Part shown: piece after piece, positions 32,618 to 41,415 of the stretch | Position numbering within the stretch: position 1 is the first letter of the stretch | Layout: every line of letters begins with the position of its first letter | Source of the DNA: Capillimicrobium parvum | GTDB lineage: Bacteria; Actinomycetota; Thermoleophilia; Solirubrobacterales; Solirubrobacteraceae | DNA length: 64,000 bases | Assembly (NCBI RefSeq): GCF_021172045.1 | Contig: NZ_CP087164.1 | Coordinates: forward strand, 1,550,001-1,614,000 | Direction: 5' to 3' | The notes under the pieces: model-generated | What the model was told of the DNA's origin: nothing | The model's input: only the letters and a program-made list of their open reading frames with translations | The model's database searches: none | Made by a program: the position numbers and the translations under genes

Positions 32618-34513
32618 ATGGCCGTGCTCATCGCCTCCGACCTGCGCAAGGACATCGCCGGCGCGCCGCTGCTGCGGGGCGTCTCGTTCAAGCTGGAGCG
32701 CCGGGAGCGGCTGACGATCGCGGGCCGCAACGGCGCCGGCAAGACGACGCTTCTGCGCATGCTCTCCGGGGAGACGTCGGTCGACGGCGGCGAGCTCGTC
32801 TTCGAGAAGAACGCGAAGGTCGCGCTGCACGACCAGCGCCCGCCGCGTGAGCGCGGGCTGACGCTGCGCGACTACGTGCTGTCGGGCGCGGCGGAGCTCG
32901 TGGCGATCGAGCAGGATCTGGCGCGCCTCGAGGGCGCCATGGCCGGCGGCGCGGTGGACGACGCCACGCTGGGCGCGTACTCCCGGGCGCAGGCCGCGCT
33001 GGAGGCGGCCGGCGGCTACACGTGGCGCGAGCAGGCGATGGGCACCATCCGCGGCCTCGGCTTCGACGAGGACGACCTCGACCGGTCGCTGCAGACCTTC
33101 TCGGGCGGCGAGCTGACACGAGGGTCGCTGGCCCGGGCGCTCGTCGCCCACCCGGACCTCCTGCTGCTCGACGAGCCCACGAACCACCTCGACATCGCGT
33201 CGCTCGAGTGGCTCGAGCAGCAGCTCGTCGGCATGGACACCGCGGTGGTGCTGGTCGCCCACGACCGCTGGTTCCTCGAGGCGGTCGGCACGGCGGTGCT
33301 CGAGCTCGAGGCCGGCCGCTCGCGCTTCTTCGCCGGGCCGTGGCACGCCTGGCGGCGCGAACAGGCGGCGCGCGAGCTGGCGCTCGGCCGGGCGATCGAC
33401 AAGCAGCAGAAGGAGATCGCGCGGATGGAGCGCTTCGTCGAGCGCTTCCGGGCGAAGGCGACGAAGGCGCGCCAGGCGCAGTCACGGGTCAAGGCACTGG
33501 ACAAGATCGAGAGGATCGAGCGCGATCCGCGCGACGAGCGCGAGCTGGCGTTCTCGTTCAAGCCGCCGGCGCGGTCGGGCCGGGTCGTGTTCGAGATGAC
33601 CGGCGGCCGCATCGCCGTGGGCGACGATGCGCCGCGGGTCCTGTTGGACGACGCCGACCTCTGGCTGGAGCGCGGCGAGCACGTGTCGATGGTCGGTGCG
33701 AACGGCAGCGGCAAGTCGACGCTGCTGCACGCGCTCGTCGGCCGGCGTCCGCTGGACGGCGGGAAGCTGAGCGTCGGCCACAACGTGCAGCTCGGCTTCC
33801 TCGCCCAGCACGCCGAGACGCTCGACGAGACCGCGAAGGTCGTCGAGGCCTGCCAGCGGGCGACGGGCCTGACGCCGAACAAGGCCCGGGCCCTCCTCGG
33901 CCGGTTCCTGTTCAGCGGGGAGGAGGCCGAGAAGCCCGTCAGCGGCCTGTCGGGCGGTGAGCGCCAGCGGCTGTCCCTGGCGATCCTCGTGCAGTCCGGC
34001 GCGAACGTCCTCATCCTCGACGAGCCGACCAACCACCTCGACATCGAGAGCCGCGAGGCGCTCGAGGATGCGCTCGGCGAGTTCCCGGGCTCGCTGCTGC
34101 TCGTGTCCCATGACCGGGCCCTGCTCGACGCAGTGGGGTCGCGGACCATCGCGGTCGAGGACGGGACGCTGCACTCCTACGTCGGCGGCTGGGCCGAGTA
34201 CGTCGCGAGCAAGAAGGCGGCCGACGAGGCGCCGAAGGCGGCGGCGGCCCGCAACGGCAGGGCGGCGAAGGACGGGGCCAGGCCGAAGCCCAGGCCGAAG
34301 CCGGAGCGGTCGAAGAACGCCGTGCGCCGCCAGGCCGATCTGGAGCGCGAGATCGAGCGCGCCGAGAAGGAGCTCCAGGTGCTGGAGGACGAGCTCGCCG
34401 ATCCGTCCGCGTGGGCGTCGCCGAGCGGGGCGGAGCGGTCGACGAAGCGCCATGCCGAGGCCAAGCGCCGGGTCGCGAAGCTGATGGCCGAGTGGGAGGC
34501 CGTCGCGTCGTAG
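32618..34513 (+). CDS. ABC-F family ATPase
   Basis: 631 residues with two ABC ATPase domains and no membrane part. Walker A motifs are GRNGAGKTT and GANGSGKST. Signatures are FSGGELTRGSLARALVAHPD and LSGGERQRLSLAIL, and Walker B/D-loops are LLLLDEPTNHLD and VLILDEPTNHLD. The inter-domain linker (~250-320) is long and basic, and the C-terminal ~90 residues form a lysine-rich coiled coil. ABC-F proteins act on the ribosome, in translation rescue or antibiotic protection. Start ATG 32618. Confidence 0.94.
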   Translation: MAVLIASDLRKDIAGAPLLRGVSFKLERRERLTIAGRNGAGKTTLLRMLSGETSVDGGELVFEKNAKVALHDQRPPRERGLTLRDYVLSGAAELVAIEQDLARLEGAMAGGAVDDATLGAYSRAQAALEAAGGYTWREQAMGTIRGLGFDEDDLDRSLQTFSGGELTRGSLARALVAHPDLLLLDEPTNHLDIASLEWLEQQLVGMDTAVVLVAHDRWFLEAVGTAVLELEAGRSRFFAGPWHAWRREQAARELALGRAIDKQQKEIARMERFVERFRAKATKARQAQSRVKALDKIERIERDPRDERELAFSFKPPARSGRVVFEMTGGRIAVGDDAPRVLLDDADLWLERGEHVSMVGANGSGKSTLLHALVGRRPLDGGKLSVGHNVQLGFLAQHAETLDETAKVVEACQRATGLTPNKARALLGRFLFSGEEAEKPVSGLSGGERQRLSLAILVQSGANVLILDEPTNHLDIESREALEDALGEFPGSLLLVSHDRALLDAVGSRTIAVEDGTLHSYVGGWAEYVASKKAADEAPKAAAARNGRAAKDGARPKPRPKPERSKNAVRRQADLEREIERAEKELQVLEDELADPSAWASPSGAERSTKRHAEAKRRVAKLMAEWEAVAS

Positions 34514-34564
34514 GCTTCACCGCCTCTTCACCGGAACTCCCTGCACACGGACCACTCTGGCTCC

Positions 34565-35464
34565 ATGCAAGGAGATCCGAAGATCGATGAGCGGCTCGGG
34601 CTGAACGTCCCTCGTGAGACGTGGCCGACCCCGCCGCTCCTGAAGGCCTACGAAGCAGCCGGCTTCGCCTGGGTCCAGGTCCACACCCCGCCGATCGCGA
34701 TGCTGGCCGATCGCGAGCGCGCCCGCCAGCACGCCCGCGCGCTGCGGGCGGCGCTCGACACGACCGGCCTGCGGCTGCTGATCCACGGCCCCGACGACCT
34801 CAGCGCGGGCACGGAGCTGCACGACCGGGCGTTCGGCGGCCTGCTCGACTACGCGGCCGAGGCGCGGGCCGAGCTGATCGTCTACCACGGGCTGAACTTC
34901 CGCAGCGCGGAGGACGCGCCGTCCGCGCGGGCGCTGGCCGACCGCGTCGAGCTCGAGGAGGCGTCGCTGCGCCGCCGCGCGACGGTCGCGCAGCGGCTCG
35001 GCGTGCGCCTGTGCGTCGAGAACCTCGCGCCGGTGTACCCCGGGCCGCCCCGCGTCTGCCACGACCCGGCCGCGGTCAGCGCCCTCGTGCGGCGCATCGC
35101 GATGCCGAGCGTCGCGATGCTGTTCGACGTCGGCCACGGGCACATCGCCGCCGCGCTGCGTCGCGACGACCTGCCGAGCCTGCTCGCGCCCGTGCTCGGC
35201 GACGTCGGCCTGTTCCACCTGCACGACAACCTCGGGGCGCGGCGCCACGACGTGCAGGCGCCGGGCGTCGACCCGCTGCGCCTCGACCTGCACCTGCCGC
35301 TGGGCGCCGGGACGCTGCCGTGGATTCGGGTGGCCGCCACGCTGCGCGACCACGACGCGCCCCTGATGCTGGAGATCGGCGCCGGCGTCCGCCAGGAGCC
35401 GCTGGTGCTCGGCCGGTCCGCGCGGGCGGCGTTCGGCGAGGCCAGGGCCTCGGTGCCGGCGTAG
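34565..35464 (+). CDS. TIM-barrel protein, sugar phosphate isomerase/epimerase family
   Basis: 299 residues of the xylose isomerase-like/AP endonuclease 2 fold (PF01261). Barrel strands and metal-site residues are visible: LIVYHGLNFRS (His), RLCVENLAPVYPGPPR (Glu), SVAMLFDVGHGHIAAALRR (Asp, His), VGLFHLHDNLG (His, Asp) and APLMLEIGAG (Glu). The metal centre thus looks complete. Substrate unknown. Ends at the perfect hairpin 35487-35518. Confidence 0.85.
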   Translation: MQGDPKIDERLGLNVPRETWPTPPLLKAYEAAGFAWVQVHTPPIAMLADRERARQHARALRAALDTTGLRLLIHGPDDLSAGTELHDRAFGGLLDYAAEARAELIVYHGLNFRSAEDAPSARALADRVELEEASLRRRATVAQRLGVRLCVENLAPVYPGPPRVCHDPAAVSALVRRIAMPSVAMLFDVGHGHIAAALRRDDLPSLLAPVLGDVGLFHLHDNLGARRHDVQAPGVDPLRLDLHLPLGAGTLPWIRVAATLRDHDAPLMLEIGAGVRQEPLVLGRSARAAFGEARASVPA

Positions 35465-35486
35465 CGGCGTGCCCACGGCCGAAGCC

Positions 35487-35518
35487 GGCGGCGTTCCGGA
35501 GCGATCCGGAACGCCGCC
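35487..35518. terminator. perfect 14-bp hairpin between convergent genes
   Basis: GGCGGCGTTCCGGA (35487-35500) and its exact complement (35505-35518) around a GCGA tetraloop, which is of the stable GNRA type. It sits between the ends of the TIM-barrel gene and the minus-strand secreted protein. No T-run follows in either direction. Confidence 0.8.
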
Positions 35519-35534
35519 AGCCGGGCGGCCGGCG

Positions 35535-36155
35535 TCAGCTGCGCCGGTGCTTGACCTTCTTCGTGACCTTCTTCGCGGTCCCGCGGCTGCTCGAGCAGCC
35601 CTGGACGCGGCTCATCGTGAATGGCCCGGCGGTGTTCGTCGTGACGGTCGGGACGCCGCCCGAGAGCTTCGGCGTGCCGTCCGGGTTCGTGGCGTACGTC
35701 GCGTAGGTGACGACGAAGTAGGCACCCTTGATGCTGCACGGCGACCCGCTCTGGAGGTTCACGTGTCCGGGCAGCAGGTTCAGGTTCCCGCCGTACGTCC
35801 CCACGCAGTTGATGCCGAAGCCGGGGAGGTCCCCGTTGCAGGAGAACGAGTCGGTCGGGACGACGTTCCCGGTCGCCTTGTCGATCCCGAAGACCTCGGT
35901 CTCGATGCTGTCGATCGAGCGGCCCGGGACGATGAGCGAGTAGCTCGTGATGTAGTTCGTGCAGGCGATGGTGTAGTTCAGCGGGTTCTCGAAGTCGACG
36001 GACTTCTCGCCCACCTTCAGCGTGCCCTTGCACACCGTGTTGTCGGTGAAGGCGGCGTGGGCGGCGTTCGGGATCGCCAGACCCCCGGCGAGCAGCGCCA
36101 GGAGCGCGGCGGCCAGCGCGATTCGCCCACGCAGGGGCATGACGGTGATGTTCAA
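35535..36155 (-). CDS. secreted protein in the phosphate-starvation island
   Basis: 206 residues. The signal peptide has hydrophobic core IALAAALLALLAGGLAI and a likely cut after AAHA. The mature part holds five or six cysteines (TVCKG, IACTNY, FSCNGDLPGFGINCVGTY, SPCSIKG, QGCSSS), so it is disulfide-bonded and extracellular. The last residues are very basic (KKVTKKVKHRRS). I chose TTG 36155, which follows GGAGGT by ~4 nt; ATG at 36167 and ATG at 36140 are alternatives. A PHO-like box (36229-36266) lies upstream. Family unknown. Confidence 0.75.
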   Translation of the reverse strand: MNITVMPLRGRIALAAALLALLAGGLAIPNAAHAAFTDNTVCKGTLKVGEKSVDFENPLNYTIACTNYITSYSLIVPGRSIDSIETEVFGIDKATGNVVPTDSFSCNGDLPGFGINCVGTYGGNLNLLPGHVNLQSGSPCSIKGAYFVVTYATYATNPDGTPKLSGGVPTVTTNTAGPFTMSRVQGCSSSRGTAKKVTKKVKHRRS

Positions 36156-36228
36156 CGGGACCTCCATGTGGATGGGACGACCTGCGTCACAGCGACCGGG
36201 ATCCTCCGGGGCCGCCACCGCCCCTCCG

Positions 36229-36266
36229 GTTACGAACTCGTTTCGCTGCCGTGAACGTCTTGTGAC
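36229..36266 (-). promoter_or_regulatory. PHO-like box, four 11-bp units (minus strand)
   Basis: Read on the minus strand the units are GTCAC, TTCAC, GAAAC and GTAAC, each exactly 11 bp after the last (forward positions 36262, 36251, 36240, 36229). It overlaps the stop of the zinc-ribbon/phosphoesterase-like gene and lies 74 bp upstream of the secreted protein's start. Same layout as the boxes at 43.9 and 44.4 kb. Confidence 0.55.
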
Positions 36267-37612
36267 CAGGCCGTCCACAACGTGTCGTCGTATGCGGCGG
36301 CGTCGGCCGAGCGCCCGAGCGTCGGCAGGCCGAACGCATCCTGGAGGGTGCGCAGCAGCGAGAAGGCGTCCGACGCCGCGTCGACCTGGGTGCCGGGCGC
36401 GACGTCCGTGGAGAGGACGAGCGCGCCGTCGGCGAGGGTGACGACGACGAGGCCGCCGTCCGCGTACGCGGCGCTGTCGGTGAGCTCGGCGACGGTGGCG
36501 GCCAGCCACGGGTCGGCGGAGGCGGGGTCGATCTTCGCGAGGCCGGGGAGGACGAGGGAGAGCGCGGGGGCGTCGCCGGCCGACTGCAGGTCGGCGGCGA
36601 GCTGGGACAGCGGCACGCAGTCGGTGGCGTCCGCGAGCGAGGCGAACGCGCCGAACGGGTCGCCCGGCGTGGGCGGCAGAGCGGCGCAGCCCGCGGGCCC
36701 GAGGTGGTCCTCGACGTACGCGCGCCAGGTGCGGTCGGTGTCGGTGAGCTGGCCGAGGACGGTCTCGACCTCCGGGCCGAACGCGCACGGCTGGGCCTGG
36801 TCCGCGCAGGCGTCCTGTCCGCTGAGCAGGCCGGCGACGTCCTGGAGGCCGCCGTCGCCGAGCGGGCGGTAGCCGGCCAGCCAGCCGCCCTGCGTGCGGA
36901 GCGCCGCGAGCGATGGGAGCTGGTCGGCACGCTCGGCGAGACGCACGATCCACACGTGGGCGATGGGCGGGACGGTGGCGGCGGGCGGAGCCTCGGGCGT
37001 GGTCTCGCCGGAGGTGTCGTCGCCCGAGTCGCCCGAGTCGCCCGAGCCGCTCGAGCCGCTCGAGTCGTCGCCCTGGCCGGTGCCGCTCGCCGCGGGCGGC
37101 GGCGCCGGCTCGGCCGGCGGCTGCACGGGCGCCGCCGACGCGACCGCCGCGTCCGGTGCGGCCGCTCCGGCATCGGCGGGAGGGGCGGCGTCCACGGGCG
37201 CGGCGTCGCCGGCGGGAGCGGGCTCGTCGACGGCGGGCGCATCGGCCGTGGGGGCGACCGGTGCGGCCGGCACGGGCGCCGGCGCCGGCACGTCGATCAC
37301 GATCGGCGCGCGCGCCGAGGCCGGCGTCGCGTTCGCCGGCGGGCTCGCCTCGGTCGCGGCGAACACGCCGGCGCCGATCATCACCGCGACCACGGCGCCC
37401 GCCAACGCCGGCGAGGGCATCGCGAAAGGCGGGCGCGCGGACGGCGCGCCCACGGGCGGCCGCGTGGCCGGCGGCCCGACGGGCGCGACGGGCTCTGAAC
37501 CGGGCGCCAACCCGAGCAGCTCGGGCAGCGGCGCACCCGCGCGGGCCCCGCACACGAGGCAGTAGCGCTGGCCGGGCGCCAGCGCGCCGGCGCACTCCGG
37601 GCAGCGGGTCAT
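36230..37612 (-). CDS. zinc-ribbon membrane protein with degenerate phosphoesterase-like domain
   Basis: 460 residues. An N-terminal zinc ribbon (RCPECAGALAPGQRYCLVCG) is followed by a membrane helix at ~68-88 and a linker of ~130 residues rich in Ala, Pro, Asp and Ser. The C-terminal domain follows the PF04185 phosphoesterase (acid phosphatase/phospholipase C) layout: RTWRAYVEDHLGP, DPFGAFASLADATDCVPLSQ, LSLVLPGLAKIDPASADPWL and GGLVVVTLAD. The Asn/Asp/His metal residues expected there (such as the DEG after the ITW strand) are missing. So it is probably a binding or sensor domain, not an enzyme. Divergent from pstS. Confidence 0.75.
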   Translation of the reverse strand: MTRCPECAGALAPGQRYCLVCGARAGAPLPELLGLAPGSEPVAPVGPPATRPPVGAPSARPPFAMPSPALAGAVVAVMIGAGVFAATEASPPANATPASARAPIVIDVPAPAPVPAAPVAPTADAPAVDEPAPAGDAAPVDAAPPADAGAAAPDAAVASAAPVQPPAEPAPPPAASGTGQGDDSSGSSGSGDSGDSGDDTSGETTPEAPPAATVPPIAHVWIVRLAERADQLPSLAALRTQGGWLAGYRPLGDGGLQDVAGLLSGQDACADQAQPCAFGPEVETVLGQLTDTDRTWRAYVEDHLGPAGCAALPPTPGDPFGAFASLADATDCVPLSQLAADLQSAGDAPALSLVLPGLAKIDPASADPWLAATVAELTDSAAYADGGLVVVTLADGALVLSTDVAPGTQVDAASDAFSLLRTLQDAFGLPTLGRSADAAAYDDTLWTAWSQDVHGSETSS

Positions 37613-37653
37613 CCCGGCGATCCTGCCCGGGTGCGCCGCGCCGGTGGGGCGGC

Positions 37654-37692
37654 CTTCACGACATCTTCACGGGTCGGGCACGGGAACTTCAC
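37654..37692 (+). promoter_or_regulatory. PHO box, four 11-bp units
   Basis: CTTCAC at 37654, CTTCAC at 37665, GGGCAC at 37676 and CTTCAC at 37687, all in one 11-bp register. It lies between the divergent zinc-ribbon gene (start 37612) and pstS (start 37761), so may control both. Direct TTCAC-type repeats at 11 bp are what PhoB-class regulators bind. Confidence 0.8.
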
Positions 37693-37760
37693 ATGCCGCG
37701 CGGCCGGCGGCCGGAGGATCCCGCCGCCTAGAAGGAATCCCTCGAAAGGAGTCACCTGAC

Positions 37761-38573
37761 ATGACCCGTCGCACGCGCCGTCTCGGCGTCTGCGTCCTGG
37801 CCACGGTCGCACTCACGGCGTCCGGTGCGGCGGCGGCGCAGGCCGCCACCGTCATCACGATGAGCGGCTCGACCTCGGTCGCCCCGCTCGCGGCGCTGCT
37901 GGCCAAGCAGTACGTCAAGACGCACAAGAACGTGAAGTTCAAGCTGGCGCAGGGTGGCTCCGACGTCGGCGTCGCGGACGTCGCCGCCGGGCGCGTCACG
38001 ATCGGCAACTCGTCGCGCGATCCGAAGGCCACCGACCCGGGCGGCATCTTCTTCAACAAGGTCGCCAAGGACGCGATCTGCATCGTCACCAACTCGAAGA
38101 ACACGGTCGGCGACCTCAGCCAGCAGACGATCCAGGGTATCTTCTCCGGCAAGATCGCGAGCTGGAGCGACGTCCCCGGCGCGAGCGCGAGCGGCCCGAT
38201 CAACCTGGTCGTCCGTACCGCGGCCTCGGGCACGCAGGACGCCTTCCAGAAGATCTTCATGGGCGATGCGAAGGTCGCCTCGAGCGCTTCCCAGAAGGCC
38301 TCCAACGGGCTCGTCCAGCAGTCGGTCCAGTCGGACCCGAACGCGGTCGGCTACGTGTCGCTGGACTTCATCAACGGCACGCACGTCGCGTCCTACAAGG
38401 GCGTGGCCTGCAACCTGCGCAACGCCAAGTCCGGCGAGTACGGCGGCGTGCGCAACTTCTGGATGGTGACCCGCGGGCGCGCCACCGGCGCCACGAGCTC
38501 GTTCATCTCATGGGTGCAGAACTCCAGCGCCGCGCAGAAGATCGTCGGCCTGCACTGGGTGCCGCTCAAGTAG
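37761..38573 (+). CDS. pstS: phosphate-binding protein PstS (first copy)
   Basis: 270 residues. The signal peptide (GVCVLATVALTASGAAAAQA) has no lipobox Cys, so the protein is secreted or held by the wall rather than lipid-anchored. Phosphate-site motifs are MSGSTSVAPL, GNSSRDPK and RTAASGTQDAF. It is a short-form PstS, related only distantly to the second copy. AAAGGAG stands 9 nt before ATG 37761. First gene of pstS-C-A-B plus three accessory genes, under the box at 37654-37692. Confidence 0.94.
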   Translation: MTRRTRRLGVCVLATVALTASGAAAAQAATVITMSGSTSVAPLAALLAKQYVKTHKNVKFKLAQGGSDVGVADVAAGRVTIGNSSRDPKATDPGGIFFNKVAKDAICIVTNSKNTVGDLSQQTIQGIFSGKIASWSDVPGASASGPINLVVRTAASGTQDAFQKIFMGDAKVASSASQKASNGLVQQSVQSDPNAVGYVSLDFINGTHVASYKGVACNLRNAKSGEYGGVRNFWMVTRGRATGATSSFISWVQNSSAAQKIVGLHWVPLK

Positions 38574-38579
38574 CACCCC

Positions 38580-39563
38580 GTGCTGCACCGCTTCCGTCAA
38601 CCCTGGAGCGACCGGCGCGCCGAGCGAGTGCTCGGCGCGCTGTCGTCGCTGCTGCTCGTGCTGATCGGCGCCATGGTCGTCTTCGTGATGGTCAAGGCGT
38701 GGCCGTCGTTCGCGCACAACGGCCTCGGCTGGTTCGGCTCGGGCGGCAGCGTCGACGACCAGCTCACCCAGATCTTCAACTCGCCGGCCGACCCGGCGAA
38801 GTGGGACTACACGATCCGCGCGTGGCCGCTGCTGTACGCCACGCTGCTGACCACCGGCCTCGCCGTGATCTTCGGGATGATCATCGCGGTCCTCGCCGCG
38901 GCGTTCATCGTCGAGTTCGCGCCCGAGCCCGTCCGCCGGGTGCTCGAGCCGGTCGTCCGGCTGCTCGCCGCCGTGCCGTCGGTCATCTACGGCCTGATCG
39001 GGATCCTCGTGATCGTCCCGTGGGTCGGCAACCACCTGATCTCGACCGAGCGCAAGGAGTCGGTCGCCGGGATCATCCAGCTCAACGGCACGAGCCTCGC
39101 CGTCGCGGTCCTGATCCTGACGATCATGATCGTGCCGATCATGATCGCGATCGTGGTCGACGCGCTGCGCGCGGTGCCGCGCGGCTGGCGCGAGGGCGCG
39201 GTCGCGCTCGGCGTCAACCGCTGGCGCGCGCTGTGGACGGTCTCGCTGCGCGCCTCGCGTCCGGCCCTCGTCGCCGCGGCGGTGCTGGCCACCGCCCGCG
39301 CGCTCGGCGAGGCGATCATGCTCTCGATGGTGTCGGGCTCGGTCGGCTGGGGGCCCAACCCGCTCGACGGCATGACGTTCTGGTTCGAGCCGCTGCGCCC
39401 GCTCGCGGCGACGATCGTCGACAACGCCGAGGGCCTGTCGGTGAAGCCGTTCGGCCAGACGATCTACGCGTTCGCGGCGGTCCTGCTCGTGTCGAGCTTC
39501 TTCCTGTCGCTCGCCGGATCGGCGGCCAAGCAGCCGCTGAAGAAGTACGGGGTGCGTGTCTGA
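38580..39563 (+). CDS. pstC: phosphate ABC transporter permease PstC (first copy)
   Basis: 327 residues with six membrane helices. The first is VLGALSSLLLVLIGAMVVFV. The periplasmic loop after it has the large domain seen in PstC. The ATPase-contact EAA loop is EGAVALGVNRWRALWTVSL. GTG 38580 begins 6 bp after pstS. The stop overlaps pstA by one base (TGATG). Confidence 0.95.
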   Translation: MLHRFRQPWSDRRAERVLGALSSLLLVLIGAMVVFVMVKAWPSFAHNGLGWFGSGGSVDDQLTQIFNSPADPAKWDYTIRAWPLLYATLLTTGLAVIFGMIIAVLAAAFIVEFAPEPVRRVLEPVVRLLAAVPSVIYGLIGILVIVPWVGNHLISTERKESVAGIIQLNGTSLAVAVLILTIMIVPIMIAIVVDALRAVPRGWREGAVALGVNRWRALWTVSLRASRPALVAAAVLATARALGEAIMLSMVSGSVGWGPNPLDGMTFWFEPLRPLAATIVDNAEGLSVKPFGQTIYAFAAVLLVSSFFLSLAGSAAKQPLKKYGVRV

Positions 39564-40525
39564 TGGCCGTCGCGGCCCCCGTCAAGCGCCCGCGCGGCGA
39601 GTCGCTGCGCCACTACCGCTGGAGCGATCGCCTCGCCTTCTTCGCGTGCTGGGCGACGGGTCTCGGGCTGTGCCTCGTCGCGGCGGCGATCGTGCTCTAC
39701 ATGCTCTACCGGGGCCTGCAGAACGTGTCGCTGGACATGATCTTCAGCCGGCCGCAGGCGAGTGCGGACCAGCGCGGCGCCGGCGGCTTCTTCGACCCGC
39801 TGATCGGCACGCTGATGCTCACGACGATCGGCGTCGTGCTCGCCGTGCCGCTCGCGGTCGGCGCCGCCGTCTGGTACGTGGAGTACGGGCGGCCGACGTG
39901 GCTGGCGCGCGCGGTCGAGTCCGCGATCGAGGTGGTCGCGGGCACCCCGTCGATCGTCCTGGCGATCTTCGGCCTGCTGATCTTCCAGAACACGATCTTC
40001 GGCTGGATGTCGTTCACCGCGCAGGGCGGCGCGGTGTTCGGCCGCTCGTTCCTCACGGCGGGCGCGATGATGAGCCTCATCGCGCTGCCGCTCGTGTTCG
40101 GCGCGACCCGCGAGGGGCTGCAGGGCATCCCGCAGCACGTCCGCGAGGCGTCCTACGGGCTCGGCAAGACGAAGATCGCCACGATCCGCCGGGTCCTGCT
40201 GCCGGCGGTGCGGACGAACATCGGCACCGGCGCCACCCTCGGCATGGGCCGCATCGCGGGGGACACGGCGATCGTCGTGATCCTGCTCGGCGCCACCCTG
40301 CAGCTCTCGCAGGAGGGGTCGATCCCGCTCGTCAACCAGCTGCGCGGCACCGGCAGCACGCTGACGAGCTACGTCTACAACAACTCGCCCGCGGGCGAGG
40401 GCAACGCGCCGGGCAAGGCATACGCCGCGGCGTTCGTCCTGCTGATGATCGTCATCGCGCTGAACTTCGTCGTCACGTTCATCGCTCGCCGCGGGTCGCG
40501 CTACGGCTACGGAGGAGCTCGCTGA
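39563..40525 (+). CDS. pstA: phosphate ABC transporter permease PstA (first copy)
   Basis: 320 residues with six membrane helices (FFACWATGLGLCLVAAAIVL first). PstA-type VVAGTPSIVLAIFGLLIFQN and the EAA loop REASYGLGKTKIATIRRVLL are present. ATG 39563 is coupled to pstC; pstB follows 2 bp after the stop. Forms the channel with PstC in the inner membrane. Confidence 0.95.
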   Translation: MAVAAPVKRPRGESLRHYRWSDRLAFFACWATGLGLCLVAAAIVLYMLYRGLQNVSLDMIFSRPQASADQRGAGGFFDPLIGTLMLTTIGVVLAVPLAVGAAVWYVEYGRPTWLARAVESAIEVVAGTPSIVLAIFGLLIFQNTIFGWMSFTAQGGAVFGRSFLTAGAMMSLIALPLVFGATREGLQGIPQHVREASYGLGKTKIATIRRVLLPAVRTNIGTGATLGMGRIAGDTAIVVILLGATLQLSQEGSIPLVNQLRGTGSTLTSYVYNNSPAGEGNAPGKAYAAAFVLLMIVIALNFVVTFIARRGSRYGYGGAR

Positions 40526-40527
40526 GC

Positions 40528-41415
40528 ATGCTTGACATCACGGAAGCGGAGACCCTTCTCCCACCGATCCGCAAGATCGCGCTCGATGCGCCGCCGACGG
40601 TGGCGATGCCGTCGATCGACGTCGACCACGGCCCGCGCCGGCACCGCACGACGACACCGGGACCCGAGCGCATGACGCTCGAGGAGCTGACCGTCGCCTA
40701 CAGCGGCAAGGAGGCGGTCAAGCGCGTGTCGCTGCCGATCCGCCAGGGCGAGGTGCTCGCGCTCATCGGCCCCTCCGGGTGCGGCAAGACGACGCTGCTG
40801 CGCACGCTCAACCGGCTCACCGAGCTCACCGCGACCGCGAGCCGCTCAGGCCGGATCCTGCTCGACGGCCAGGACGTCGACCACCTCGAGATCACGCAGC
40901 TGCGGCGGAAGGTCTCGATGGTCTTCCAGCAGCCGAACCCGTTTCCCATGTCGATCTTCGACAACGTCGCCTACGCGATCCGCGAACAGGCGATGCGGAG
41001 GCCAGGCAAGAAGGAGATCGCCCCCAAGGTCGAGGACGCGCTGCGCCGCGCCGGCCTCTGGGATGAGGTCAAGGACGACCTCGCGCGCCCCGCTCTTCGG
41101 CTCTCGGGCGGCCAGCAGCAGCGCCTGTGCATCGCGCGGGCGCTCGCCGTGCGGCCCGAGGTCATGCTCATGGACGAGCCGTGCTCGGCGCTGGACCCGA
41201 AGTCGAGCGCGGTGATCGAGGAGCTCATCGTCGAGCTCAAGCGCGACATCGCGATCGTCATCGTCACGCACAACCTGCAGCAGGCGCACCGCGTCGGCGA
41301 CCAGGTGGCGTTCATGTACCTCGGCGACCTCGTCGAGTACGGGCCGACCGACGACGTGTTCGGCGCCCCGCGCGCCCAGCGCACGCGCGACTACGTCGCG
41401 GGGGCGTTCGGCTGA
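40528..41415 (+). CDS. pstB: phosphate ABC transporter ATPase PstB (first copy)
   Basis: 295 residues. Walker A is GPSGCGKTT, the signature [17 protein letters not shown], Walker B VMLMDEPCSALDP and the H-loop VTHNLQQAHR. The D-loop reads DEPCSALDP where most PstB have DEPTSALDP. About 48 residues precede the ATPase domain. ATG 40528 has GGAGGAG 11 nt upstream, while a start at the internal MTLEELTVAY would give the usual length. The stop overlaps the lipoprotein gene. Confidence 0.95.
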   Translation: MLDITEAETLLPPIRKIALDAPPTVAMPSIDVDHGPRRHRTTTPGPERMTLEELTVAYSGKEAVKRVSLPIRQGEVLALIGPSGCGKTTLLRTLNRLTELTATASRSGRILLDGQDVDHLEITQLRRKVSMVFQQPNPFPMSIFDNVAYAIREQAMRRPGKKEIAPKVEDALRRAGLWDEVKDDLARPALRLSGGQQQRLCIARALAVRPEVMLMDEPCSALDPKSSAVIEELIVELKRDIAIVIVTHNLQQAHRVGDQVAFMYLGDLVEYGPTDDVFGAPRAQRTRDYVAGAFG

